This document shows, piece after piece, positions 7,870 through 15,087 of a stretch of 54,511 bases of DNA. A program made the position numbers and the translations under genes. The notes under the pieces were generated by a model, which was not told where the DNA came from, searched no databases, and saw only the letters and a list, made by a program, of their open reading frames with translations. The stretch spans positions 1 to 54,511 of IMG/VR virus record IMGVR_UViG_3300042475_000999; one strand, 5' to 3'. The number at the start of each line of letters is the position of its first letter. The stretch's first letter is position 1. The DNA is from a virus.

Positions 7870-8755
7870 TTAAGATACCCTCAAGTTTTGATAGTGTGTC
7901 TTCAAGCGACGCGGTGCGCAAGTAAGTTGCCTGCTGCGCTGCAGTCAGTTGAAGTTGGTAATCATCCATGCTTTCTAATTCATGGAGTGTGTAATCATAC
8001 GATGGATCAATGACGCCAAGCTCTTTGGGGTCGCCACCAAGAACGCAGCCGGCATGCGCTGCGTGTAAATAACGAATACGCCACCAGCCGCAGCCTGCAT
8101 GCTTATACGTAGGGCAAAGAACGCCTTTATAACTGCCATACTGCCAAACAACATCGGACTCAAGGATTCTAGGCTGACCTAGTGCCTTGCCACCTACACT
8201 ATGTATAGGCCATGCAAGGTGCTGTGCCGTAGCCCAATCATGCGCCTCCTTTGAAAGGGATGCGTTGTACCACTCGGTTTTGCGACGATCCCAAGACATT
8301 TGATGCACAGCAGGCATTTCATACAGCGGGCTTGGATCCCATGCAATAATGTCTTCTACTGGCAAGCCCATGGCCTTGGTGCTGCCCCATGGAAATAATG
8401 GCGCAATCCATGTATGCTCACACAACGACTCGGGTGCAATCTTACTTTCCCATGATGGTAGGATCTTTTGGAAAGCCCAATCATCAAGGCAAACATAAGC
8501 ATCAAAGCGGCTTTCTAAGGCCCACAAGGCACCCTCGGGATCCAAAGCATTGTGATCCAAGGGGTATAGGTACACAAACACTTTGTCGTAACGGGTGAGG
8601 TCTTCACCTGATGTAACGGCACGATGATCAACATGATGCCCCATACGGCCAAAGGCTGATGCCATCAATTCAGGAATGGAAACAAACTTGGTTGAACTGG
8701 CACGCTGCGGATGGTTGGTATGCGTCTCTGTAACGCCGGTAATTAAGATATTCAT
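7844..8755 (-). CDS. Putative GT-B-like glycosyltransferase (candidate DNA base glycosyltransferase), 303 aa
   Basis: The N-terminus MNILITGV and the alternating strands/helices to residue 95 (YDKVFVYLYPL, FDAYVCLDDWAF) look Rossmann-like, with D91/D92 placed where GT-B enzymes such as T4 beta-glucosyltransferase keep the catalytic Asp. The second half has YKGVLCPTYKHAGCGWWRIR, then AHAGCVLGGDPKELG. That order matches the GT-B donor-site pattern of a conserved Arg followed by a small-residue helix and a hydrophobic strand, but the usual ribose-binding Glu is replaced by His. The start ATG overlaps the previous stop (ATGA). Neighbouring genes for a dCMP-hydroxymethylase candidate and a kinase suggest modification of hydroxymethylcytosine. 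Family assignment is by pattern only. Confidence 0.5.
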   Translation of the reverse strand: MNILITGVTETHTNHPQRASSTKFVSIPELMASAFGRMGHHVDHRAVTSGEDLTRYDKVFVYLYPLDHNALDPEGALWALESRFDAYVCLDDWAFQKILPSWESKIAPESLCEHTWIAPLFPWGSTKAMGLPVEDIIAWDPSPLYEMPAVHQMSWDRRKTEWYNASLSKEAHDWATAQHLAWPIHSVGGKALGQPRILESDVVWQYGSYKGVLCPTYKHAGCGWWRIRYLHAAHAGCVLGGDPKELGVIDPSYDYTLHELESMDDYQLQLTAAQQATYLRTASLEDTLSKLEGILNDRNSRRG

Positions 8756-9024
8756 GGCAATGCAAGCGTGATGTAGCCCTCAGCAGCATCGTGATTCACA
8801 TCACCTGATCTGCCACCTGCTTGGATGTATTCAGCAACTGTCATGCCAGTGCGGTACAAAGCAAAACGTTCACGTGACAACGTGTTGTTACGCTTTGGGT
8901 TGGTTTCTGCAACCAAAGTAATGATTGCTTTTTTGTTTGCACGGGCGCGTAGCTTTGCTTCTGACATGTCAGTATCTTCCTGTTGGATGGGGTTAGGTCT
9001 TTCGACAATAGGCGTAAATTGCAT
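8752..9024 (-). CDS. Conserved phage hypothetical protein, 90 aa
   Basis: I set the start at ATG 9024, seven bases after the leader TTGAAAGGAATT; an in-frame TTG upstream is part of that ribosome site. After a polar N-terminus the sequence runs NPKRNNTLSRERFALYRTGMTVAEYIQAGG, then DVNHDAAEGYITL (shown in pieces, positions about 42-88). The order NPKR, R-RF-Y--GMTV-EY, GG recurs in phage small proteins of unknown function and suggests a helical DNA-binding or dimerisation unit. It is the first gene of the modification cluster and is coupled to the glycosyltransferase candidate. Confidence 0.55.
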   Translation of the reverse strand: MQFTPIVERPNPIQQEDTDMSEAKLRARANKKAIITLVAETNPKRNNTLSRERFALYRTGMTVAEYIQAGGRSGDVNHDAAEGYITLALP

Positions 9025-9027
9025 ATA

Positions 9028-9046
9028 AATTCCTTTCAATGGTCAA
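9028..9046 (-). promoter_or_regulatory. Conserved leader/ribosome site TTGACCATTGAAAGGAATT
   Basis: This is the second copy of the 19-base leader block. The TGA inside it is also the helicase stop codon. The AAAGG core is seven bases before ATG 9024. Confidence 0.6.
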
Positions 9047-10433
9047 CGGGATTGATTGTATCACGATTAACGTAGTCACGCACTGCGGTTAACAAAGTTT
9101 GCTGCGTTTTATCTTTTCGCCTGATGGCCATCATGATGGCTTCATCAATGGTGTCTTTAGCCATGATGTGATGCACGACAATATGATTCTTTTGACCCTG
9201 CCTCCAGAGTCTGCGAATAAACTGCTCGTAGACCTCAAGGCTCCAAGTCAGCGAATACCAGATGACTGCATGTCCAGTACCTTGTAAGTTAAGACCGTGA
9301 CCCGCCGACATAGGGTGAGCCAAAAGAACAGGTATCTTACCGGCGTTCCAATCATTAATAATAGAATCAAGTTTATGACCAATGACCCCACTGCCAATGA
9401 TAGGCGCATCCGGAAAGGCACCTTTAAGCCTCTCGAGGTCATGTGCAAAATGATAACCGATGATGCAAGGTTGGCCTGATAGCTCCTCGACCAGATCGAG
9501 AACCGCTTCCGTCTTCGCATCATGAAGGTGTATACTTGTTCTAGCATCGCCGCTTCCATCATCATCTAAATAAGAACCGCCATTGGCAATTTGCTGGCCT
9601 TTCATAACTGCCACGGCGGCGTTAACTGCAGTTACATTCCCGCTATTCAATTCCACGGTCAGGTCGTTTTCAAAGGCGTCGTACAGTTTTCTAGCCTTTG
9701 GAGGTAGATCTACCATAATGTCGTTATAAGTTAACTCGGGCAAATCTAGATGGTCCAGCGCTGCCATACGAAGCACCTTGCCAGCCAAGGCTGCATGGAT
9801 TCTTGCCTCGCCATCAGATTGCAGCTTCCACTCGTACCCGCCGTAGCCAGAAGGGAAGAAGTATTCTGTTCTGAATCGTGAGATGTAAGGCCCAAAGGTA
9901 GCCCCTTGGTCAAGGATCAGCTGCGGGCCAAAGATGTCAAGCAAGCTGTTTGGGGCTGGTGAGCCAGTTAAGCCCCACCTGCGGTCAAACTTATCCAACA
10001 AAGGCTTTATTGTCTTAAACCTTTGAGTTTGCGTGTTTTTCATATAAGATATCTCATCCACCGTCAGGATCTGGAAGGGCCAATCTTTGCCATTAAGTTG
10101 CGAAGACAGCCAGCCAAGGCCTTCAAAGTTGATAACGTATATGTCATGCTGCTGCTTTAAGACTTTAGCCTTGGTGCCGCCATGCAGCACGCCAACTGAG
10201 TAATCTGCAAACTGCTCCCACTTTTTGGCTTCAGGCGGCCACACGCCATGCACAGGCCTGAGCGGGGCAATGACCAACATCTTCTTGGCCAAACCTTTAA
10301 GCTTCAGGATTCTGAAAGCCGATAGCACAACAGCTGTCTTACCAAGCCCGGGATCCAGCCATAAAGCTGCCGAGCCTTTTTCCACCAGAAACTTTACAGC
10401 TTCTTTCTGGTACTCATGCGGTTCCCAAAACAT
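9036..10433 (-). CDS. SNF2-type SF2 DNA helicase/ATPase, 465 aa
   Basis: I chose ATG 10433 (MFWEPHEYQKEAV) because helicase motif Q/I follows directly. Motif I is DPGLGKT at 27-33, motif II DEIS at 126-129, motif III TGSPAPN at 156-162, and motif VI lies in EQFIRRLWRQGQ at about 403-414. These are the hallmarks of phage SNF2-family helicases, which translocate on duplex DNA and take part in replication, recombination or fork remodelling. The length is compact, with no extra nuclease domain. The gene overlaps the VRR-NUC gene upstream by 20 bases, and with the Cas4-like gene forms a three-gene DNA-processing set. Expression is probably coupled along the operon. Confidence 0.92.
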   Translation of the reverse strand: MFWEPHEYQKEAVKFLVEKGSAALWLDPGLGKTAVVLSAFRILKLKGLAKKMLVIAPLRPVHGVWPPEAKKWEQFADYSVGVLHGGTKAKVLKQQHDIYVINFEGLGWLSSQLNGKDWPFQILTVDEISYMKNTQTQRFKTIKPLLDKFDRRWGLTGSPAPNSLLDIFGPQLILDQGATFGPYISRFRTEYFFPSGYGGYEWKLQSDGEARIHAALAGKVLRMAALDHLDLPELTYNDIMVDLPPKARKLYDAFENDLTVELNSGNVTAVNAAVAVMKGQQIANGGSYLDDDGSGDARTSIHLHDAKTEAVLDLVEELSGQPCIIGYHFAHDLERLKGAFPDAPIIGSGVIGHKLDSIINDWNAGKIPVLLAHPMSAGHGLNLQGTGHAVIWYSLTWSLEVYEQFIRRLWRQGQKNHIVVHHIMAKDTIDEAIMMAIRRKDKTQQTLLTAVRDYVNRDTINPVDH

Positions 10434-10701
10434 TGTCGATACCTTCCTTAGAGTCAATGATGTGGACGTGGTGGCCAAACTTTTCCAAGTCTTTATGCAC
10501 CTTGTCCTGCAACGCTGAGGTTTTACCTCCGGGCCGCTTTAGTTCTACCCACAAAACCCCGCCGCCTTTCAACGGCACAATACGATCGGGCCAACCACGG
10601 GCATAACGTACGTTCAACTTCAACGTAAGCAAGCCGCGTTTCTTGCAAGCGGCAGAGAAGTAAGTCTCCAAATGCCGCTCAAGCAATACTTTGGTTACCA
10701 T
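10414..10701 (-). CDS. VRR-NUC domain nuclease, 95 aa
   Basis: The chosen start ATG 10701 overlaps the end of the Cas4-like gene; a longer in-frame start would overlap it further. The protein is a minimal PD-(D/E)xK fold of the VRR-NUC type: a helix with LETYF, then GWPDR with Asp39, then WVELKR with Glu53 and Lys55, then Gln65 in SALQDKV, and a closing strand HHVHIID. Stand-alone VRR-NUC proteins are common in phages, and some cut structured DNA such as Holliday junctions. Here it sits between a Cas4-like nuclease and a SNF2 helicase, consistent with a recombination or junction-processing role. Confidence 0.88.
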   Translation of the reverse strand: MVTKVLLERHLETYFSAACKKRGLLTLKLNVRYARGWPDRIVPLKGGGVLWVELKRPGGKTSALQDKVHKDLEKFGHHVHIIDSKEGIDNVLGTA

Positions 10702-11330
10702 TGGCAGGGCCCGCCATTGGATTTGCGGAAGTGACACCACCTGCAGCCGTAAGACGGCTTAGGCGCAAAGATGTCATCATTCTCAAGTTTGCCTACACGT
10801 GCTGAAAGCCAAGCTTGTAAGTCTGGGAACTCTTTGCGTGTGTATTCTGGGTAAGGTGATTGCTTGTTTAAGTCAATGTAGCAAATCTCGGTGGTTACGG
10901 TCTCCACCTCTGGGTGGCTGGCCAAGATGATTGTTGCATACAACCTTAATTGCTCACCATACTCACGCTCTTTGCCGGTTTTCCAATCAAGGACGTGGGC
11001 TCTGGCGCCATCGAAATACACAGCGTCATAGATACCCCTTACCCAAGCCTCGGGGGCCTTGAAGTCACATGGTTGCCAATCCTTGGTTACAGCAAACTCT
11101 ACCTCACTGCGAGTTTTCTTTGCAACAAGCTCTTCAAGGTAAGGCAGCCAAAACTTGCGTTCATCCGGGATTAGATTGAGATTGATCAAAGCATCTTCAA
11201 ACTCGGCGTGAATCATCTTGCCACGTTCCGCGGCGTTGCCTGCCGGCTCATGGCGATGCTCGATGCGAGTCAGCTTGTACTTGTAAGGGCAATCCTCGTA
11301 TGTTTTGATTGATGAGTTTGAATATGCCAT
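10695..11330 (-). CDS. Cas4/RecB-like PD-(D/E)xK exonuclease with Fe-S-type cysteines, 211 aa
   Basis: The ATG at 11330 overlaps the upstream stop as TGATG. The protein opens with YSNSSIKTYEDCPYKYKL, which contains Cys14. It then has GKMIHAEFE (His41), Asp102 in the GIYDAV strand, the core DWKTGK with Asp115 and Lys117, and QLRLYA with Gln127. Three C-terminal cysteines (196, 199, 209; pattern C-x2-C-x9-C) with Cys14 form the usual four-cysteine [4Fe-4S] arrangement of Cas4 and AddB-type nucleases. It is probably a single-strand or end-processing exonuclease for replication or recombination. No CRISPR genes are nearby, so a CRISPR role is unlikely. Confidence 0.85.
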   Translation of the reverse strand: MAYSNSSIKTYEDCPYKYKLTRIEHRHEPAGNAAERGKMIHAEFEDALINLNLIPDERKFWLPYLEELVAKKTRSEVEFAVTKDWQPCDFKAPEAWVRGIYDAVYFDGARAHVLDWKTGKEREYGEQLRLYATIILASHPEVETVTTEICYIDLNKQSPYPEYTRKEFPDLQAWLSARVGKLENDDIFAPKPSYGCRWCHFRKSNGGPCQW

Positions 11331-11560
11331 CACTTATCTTTCAGAGTATCTGTGTAAGGGAAGAACGGCTTTGGGTTTGCAACAACAAGCTTTACTTGCT
11401 GCATGCCATTGCGGCTTCTAAATCTGGGGTCTTGCAAGAAGATGCTAGGGCGTGGATCGCTTTGCCATTCAAACGGGCTTAGTGAAGGGGCAGGCTTATT
11501 GCCTTTTGCAACAAAGCAACCTCTTTCGTGATCATATTTTATCAGTTCCATTATTTGCAT
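11330..11560 (-). CDS. Hypothetical protein, 76 aa
   Basis: The start is at ATG 11560 or three codons later at ATG 11551. It overlaps the preceding gene by about 29 bases and the following one by the TGATG junction. The product is a short beta-rich polar protein (IKYDHERGCFVAKG, QDPRFRSRNGMQQVKLVVANP). No family is recognised; coupling at both ends supports it as a real gene. Confidence 0.5.
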   Translation of the reverse strand: MQIMELIKYDHERGCFVAKGNKPAPSLSPFEWQSDPRPSIFLQDPRFRSRNGMQQVKLVVANPKPFFPYTDTLKDK

Positions 11561-11735
11561 CTTTTAGTTTCTCGTAGTATTGTTTAGGGAACGGGTCTTT
11601 TTTATCTAGCAATTTTCTTAACCATTCAGCCCCGCCAAGATGATTAAAAATAATCCATTGTCTGTCTGACATTCGTACTTGCTTACCCATGACTTGTCTG
11701 CCAATGAGTGGCTCAGGAGGTTTTGGTCTTGGCAT
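11532..11735 (-). CDS. Hypothetical basic protein, 67 aa
   Basis: The start ATG 11735 lies inside the end of the upstream gene. AAGGA occurs nine bases before it. The sequence begins with Pro/Arg-rich MPRPKPPEPLIGRQ and continues with VRMSDRQWIIFNHLGGAEWLRK, which resembles a short helix-turn-helix-like segment: the R-x-S-D-x-Q--I---LGG-EWLR order is seen in small phage and plasmid DNA-binding proteins. A role as a small DNA-binding protein is possible but weakly supported. Confidence 0.5.
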   Translation of the reverse strand: MPRPKPPEPLIGRQVMGKQVRMSDRQWIIFNHLGGAEWLRKLLDKKDPFPKQYYEKLKDANNGTDKI

Positions 11736-11973
11736 CCTTCATGTTCCTTACGTATACTGCAAAGCTTGAAATAGTGTCTGCGCCGAAAGCAGTCATCTTT
11801 TCAATTTCACGCGCAACTTCTTCTATTGTGTTGTTTCGACTTTCAAGGGCACCTGATTCGTAAATCTTTTTAAGCGCTGCCATAAAAGTTGTATCAGTAA
11901 ATTGAATGAGGGCGCCGTCAAATAAAACTGCGCCACCCAAACTTTCAACTAAATCTACTACGTCTTTGTTCAT
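11713..11973 (-). CDS. Hypothetical helical protein, 86 aa
   Basis: ATG 11973 follows a GGAGG ribosome site and overlaps the stop of the upstream micro-gene (ATGA). The product is acidic and helical (MNKDVVDLVESLGGAVL, NNTIEEVAREIEKMTAFG). No enzyme motif or membrane segment is visible, and the family is not recognised. Confidence 0.55.
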   Translation of the reverse strand: MNKDVVDLVESLGGAVLFDGALIQFTDTTFMAALKKIYESGALESRNNTIEEVAREIEKMTAFGADTISSFAVYVRNMKDAKTKTS

Positions 11974-12062
11974 AGCGGCCTCCAAACGTATAAGTCCATC
12001 AGCACAACCATGAGTCCCAACAGGAACACAACCCTTTCAATCTTTTCCCAACGTGTCATCAT
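11970..12062 (-). CDS. Micro-protein with one membrane segment, 30 aa
   Basis: The ATG at 12062 overlaps the polymerase stop (ATGA) and its TGA overlaps the next start (ATGA). An AGGAGGT ribosome site lies just upstream, inside the polymerase end. The peptide begins MMTRWEKIERV, continues with a hydrophobic stretch of about 12 residues (VFLLGLMVVLMDLYV) and ends WRPL. The strong ribosome site and perfect coupling argue that it is translated. It may be a membrane micro-protein, or serve mainly to couple translation between its neighbours. Confidence 0.55.
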   Translation of the reverse strand: MMTRWEKIERVVFLLGLMVVLMDLYVWRPL

Positions 12063-13879
12063 TTGACCTCCTGATACGTATTGCCGATTTTGTAATCACT
12101 GACCATGGGCACATCCATTGTTATTGCATTGCACATGGACCATGTTAAGCATTCAGCCTCGCGGACCACATGCTCTTCAGGAGCTGAGATAACCAACTCA
12201 TCATGCACACTAAGCAAAAGCCTACTGCCTTGCCGCTTGCTCTGGTACAACAGCATGGCCGCCTTGGCCTGATCAGCCGCTGAGCCTTGAATCAAAAGGT
12301 TAACCCCTTTGTAATCAAATTCACGCAGACGGCCATTGATGATCTTAGGCGGTTCCATCTTGATGAGACGCCCGCCAATGGTTTTAAGCGGTTGGCCTAA
12401 TTTATACCTTGTCCGCATGGTGGATTGCATCGTCTTGAGGCCCGGAGCCACCGCGGTGGTATATGCATCCATCAATGTCTTTGCCATTTCATAATCCACC
12501 TCAAGCATTTCACTGATTTTCTTAGGGCCTGCACCGTAGAGAATAGCAAATGATACGCCTTTTGAGTAAGTCCTTGACACCTCACGGCCGCTGGCCTCAG
12601 TCATCATCTTGGCTGCGTAGGTATGCAAGTCAGCACGAGCATCGGCTTGGTATTGCTTCATCAAATCACCGCCTTCAAAGTGCGCAAAGATACGCAACTC
12701 TTGAGCGTTGAAGTCACATGCAATTAGCTTATGCCCTTCATCGGCTAGGATGAAGCTGCGGATGAGCGGGAGGGGTGCAACTTCCAAAGCAGGGGGGAGG
12801 GTAACTTTCGGGTAACGGACAGGCGCATTTTGAAAGTTGGGTGTTGAGGAGAGTCGGCCGGTTCGTGTACCCCCACGTTCACCTCGTACACTGTTCCAGT
12901 TTGTGTAGATTCGACCTGTAGATGCAGAAGCTTGTAACCAGGGCTCAATGAAAGTTGACAAACATGTTGATAGGTTGGCTCTATATCTGAGGACATCTTT
13001 TAACTCCGCGTGTGTGATTAGTTCTTCAAATGTTTCTTTATCGGCTCTAGGCTGGCCCTTATCCGTGGTAGGCCACCCATTATCTTTCAACCAGTATTCT
13101 GTGGGATAAATACTATTGACCAGCTCTTTATCGCTGTCAAGATTCAAATCAGGAGAACCTAACAATGCGCGAACCCAAACATTACACTTTTCAATATCTA
13201 TTACTGCTTGCTCTTTTGCTTTTTGCAAACCGACTCGATCAACCCTTACGCCTAACCGGGAGTTTTCAAGTAACATTGGAATCAAAGCCACCTCACGGTG
13301 GTAAGCCTCCTGCTGTGCGGGTAAAACCTGCTCGATGAGATACTCATAAAGCTTGCTTGTAAGCCGCACGTCAGCTGCGGCGTATTTGCCAACTAATTCC
13401 ACGGGGCCGCGGGAGATGTATGCACCCCATGTAGACTTTTTACGACGTGCCTCATCAACATTAGCAAGAATCCATTCTTTCAGCTCATCCCTTTCATTAG
13501 GCGTGTCCAAGCTCCAAGTGACAACCAAATCTTTTAAAGATAAAGACTGCACGTGAGGATCGTGGAGAAAAGCAAGAATAAGAGTATCGTGTATGACTGT
13601 GGTGTTCTGTGGGATGGGTACATCCAAATGAGTTTCAGCAACATCAAGGTCAAACATAGCGTTATGAAAACAGATGTCGCGTCCGCTATCATAGATCATC
13701 TCCATCATTGCTTTAACAGCCGCTTGTGTTGTGTTATTGCCTGTAAGGTGGCCAAAGGCGTGGTAGCCGTCTGGGTATTCACCTTCAGGGTCGTAGACGG
13801 CCAAGCCAACTGGCACTGGAGGATACTCCGGCCGTGGGCCAATAGCCATTGTTTCAAAATCAAGATAGACAGGTTTCAT
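12059..13879 (-). CDS. Family A DNA polymerase with 3'-5' exonuclease, 606 aa
   Basis: I chose ATG 13879 (MKPVYLDFET) because exonuclease motif I begins at once; an upstream in-frame ATG at 13948 would add an unlikely basic extension. Exo I is DFE at 7-9, Exo II HNAMFD at 72-77, Exo III YAAAD at 166-170. Polymerase motif A is DFNAQELR at 389-396, motif B K440 to YG (KGVSFAILYG), and motif C HDE at 559-561. There is no 5'-3' exonuclease domain, as usual for phages. The residue matching E. coli Pol I position 762 is Phe444. This is the replicative polymerase, working with the primase-helicase at 17952 and the candidate SSB directly upstream. Confidence 0.95.
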   Translation of the reverse strand: MKPVYLDFETMAIGPRPEYPPVPVGLAVYDPEGEYPDGYHAFGHLTGNNTTQAAVKAMMEMIYDSGRDICFHNAMFDLDVAETHLDVPIPQNTTVIHDTLILAFLHDPHVQSLSLKDLVVTWSLDTPNERDELKEWILANVDEARRKKSTWGAYISRGPVELVGKYAAADVRLTSKLYEYLIEQVLPAQQEAYHREVALIPMLLENSRLGVRVDRVGLQKAKEQAVIDIEKCNVWVRALLGSPDLNLDSDKELVNSIYPTEYWLKDNGWPTTDKGQPRADKETFEELITHAELKDVLRYRANLSTCLSTFIEPWLQASASTGRIYTNWNSVRGERGGTRTGRLSSTPNFQNAPVRYPKVTLPPALEVAPLPLIRSFILADEGHKLIACDFNAQELRIFAHFEGGDLMKQYQADARADLHTYAAKMMTEASGREVSRTYSKGVSFAILYGAGPKKISEMLEVDYEMAKTLMDAYTTAVAPGLKTMQSTMRTRYKLGQPLKTIGGRLIKMEPPKIINGRLREFDYKGVNLLIQGSAADQAKAAMLLYQSKRQGSRLLLSVHDELVISAPEEHVVREAECLTWSMCNAITMDVPMVSDYKIGNTYQEVK

Positions 13880-13953
13880 AATAAAGGTGGGGGTACTAAC
13901 CGCTCGTCTGCAAGCTTTCAAAAAGCCTTTGCACGGCTTTCCCCCCATAATCC

Positions 13954-14697
13954 TTAGTACTTTGGATTGCCATCCACAGCAGGTGCTGCTTCAGAGTCTT
14001 CGTTGATAGCGCCGGCCGAGTCAATGGCCTTCTGCACTTCGGTCTTGGCACGCTCAATCAATGCGCCAATGACAGCGTTATCTTCAATAGCCTTGACCAT
14101 GTTGAAGACTACCTTGAACTGTGTCTTGGCATCAGGTGCAACAGCAACTTCACTGATCACACCCAGTGGAGGACGCTTCAACGTAGCAGCAAGTGTTTGC
14201 GCGTATGTTGCGTAGTTCTTTAAGCTGGTAACAGGTGGACGCAGCGCAGCAACCTCAGCAGCCTTGACAGCATCAACACTGCCAATGCTATCAGCAGGTA
14301 TCAAAAGCAAGCGGCGTGTTTCACGGCAAGCTTTACCCTTACCGCCATTCGGCGCGGAGCCCCACTCATTCTTAGGACAGCCTTCGCAGGTTGTGTGCTG
14401 AACTGCAGGCGACGCGGATGAGGGAGCCATGCCTGTTGCCGTTGCGCTGATGGCAAAGCAATCAGGGCCTGTGACCTTGGTAGGATCATAACGGCTGCTG
14501 TAGTACAGACGCTCGATGGGAGCTGCCAATACGACGCAGGCCAGCTTGTTGCCAGTGATTACATCACCACGGTATGTGAGGTTACCCCCCTTGGTGGAAA
14601 GAAATGCCGTGGCGAGGCTGCTTTGCTCGGCCTTAACCGATTCAATGGCCAAGGCGGCAAGTTGATCTTCAAACAACGCGATTTGATTTTTAGACAT
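13954..14697 (-). CDS. Candidate ssDNA-binding / replication accessory protein with zinc-ribbon-like cysteines, 247 aa
   Basis: An AAGGA ribosome site precedes ATG 14697. The protein has a beta-rich N-terminal half (STKGGNLTYRGDV, ACVVLAAP, then YDPTKVTGPDCFA) and a cysteine cluster CEGC followed about 18 residues later by ACRE. With the upstream PDCFA cysteine this makes a plausible four-Cys metal site. The C-terminus is acidic (EDSEAAPAVDG), as in single-strand binding proteins, where such tails recruit partners. Placement directly before the DNA polymerase supports an SSB-type role. The family recurs in phages, but I cannot prove the function from sequence. Confidence 0.55.
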   Translation of the reverse strand: MSKNQIALFEDQLAALAIESVKAEQSSLATAFLSTKGGNLTYRGDVITGNKLACVVLAAPIERLYYSSRYDPTKVTGPDCFAISATATGMAPSSASPAVQHTTCEGCPKNEWGSAPNGGKGKACRETRRLLLIPADSIGSVDAVKAAEVAALRPPVTSLKNYATYAQTLAATLKRPPLGVISEVAVAPDAKTQFKVVFNMVKAIEDNAVIGALIERAKTEVQKAIDSAGAINEDSEAAPAVDGNPKY

Positions 14698-14721
14698 AAG
14701 GATCCTTAGTTAAACAAGAAG

Positions 14722-15087
14722 TTATTTACGACGAACGGTAAGTTCCCAGACCTCAGATGCTTCGGTCCCGGGGATGGCCTCACCAGCTTCCCACCGCTCA
14801 CGGAAGGCTGTTGAGGAAAGCCGCTTATGCAGCAATTCAAATTGGCTTGTCTGTGCGACATAGCCGTAAAAAGCTTGCCAATCTTTGATGGCAGGGTGCT
14901 TGGTCATTTTCATAGAGCATGATGCTTTATCAGATGCAGCTTGGCTAATGCCTGCATCAGACATAAGTGCCATGATGTCACCTTCAAGGCGACCAAGTTT
15001 GGCCGTCATGTCTTTGATTTTAGATGAGAGCTCTTCACGCTCGTTCTTGGTTGCGACGTAATCGTCGATCAATTCTTTAATGTTCAT
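14722..15087 (-). CDS. Conserved phage coiled-coil protein, 121 aa
   Basis: ATG 15087 overlaps the stop of the MazG-like gene (ATGA), so I prefer it to a longer version. Residues 1-50 are a charged coiled coil (YVATKNEREELSSKIKDMTA, LGRLEGDIMALM). Residues 65-121 contain DWQAFYGYVAQTSQFELLHK, then AFRERWEAGEAIPG and a final strand VWELTVRRK. This W-x-x-FY-YV...F-LLH-R...RERWE-G--IPG order recurs in replication regions of podoviruses. Its role is unknown; a structural partner of the replication proteins is plausible. Confidence 0.6.
   Translation of the reverse strand: MNIKELIDDYVATKNEREELSSKIKDMTAKLGRLEGDIMALMSDAGISQAASDKASCSMKMTKHPAIKDWQAFYGYVAQTSQFELLHKRLSSTAFRERWEAGEAIPGTEASEVWELTVRRK

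Noticed and set aside
10695-11330. CRISPR-associated Cas4
   Set aside because: No cas1, cas2, repeats or spacers occur anywhere in the window; stand-alone Cas4-like nucleases are common in phages.
12059-13948. Polymerase start at ATG 13948
   Set aside because: The 23-residue extension is basic and Cys-containing, its ribosome spacing is poor, and the exonuclease motif begins right after ATG 13879.
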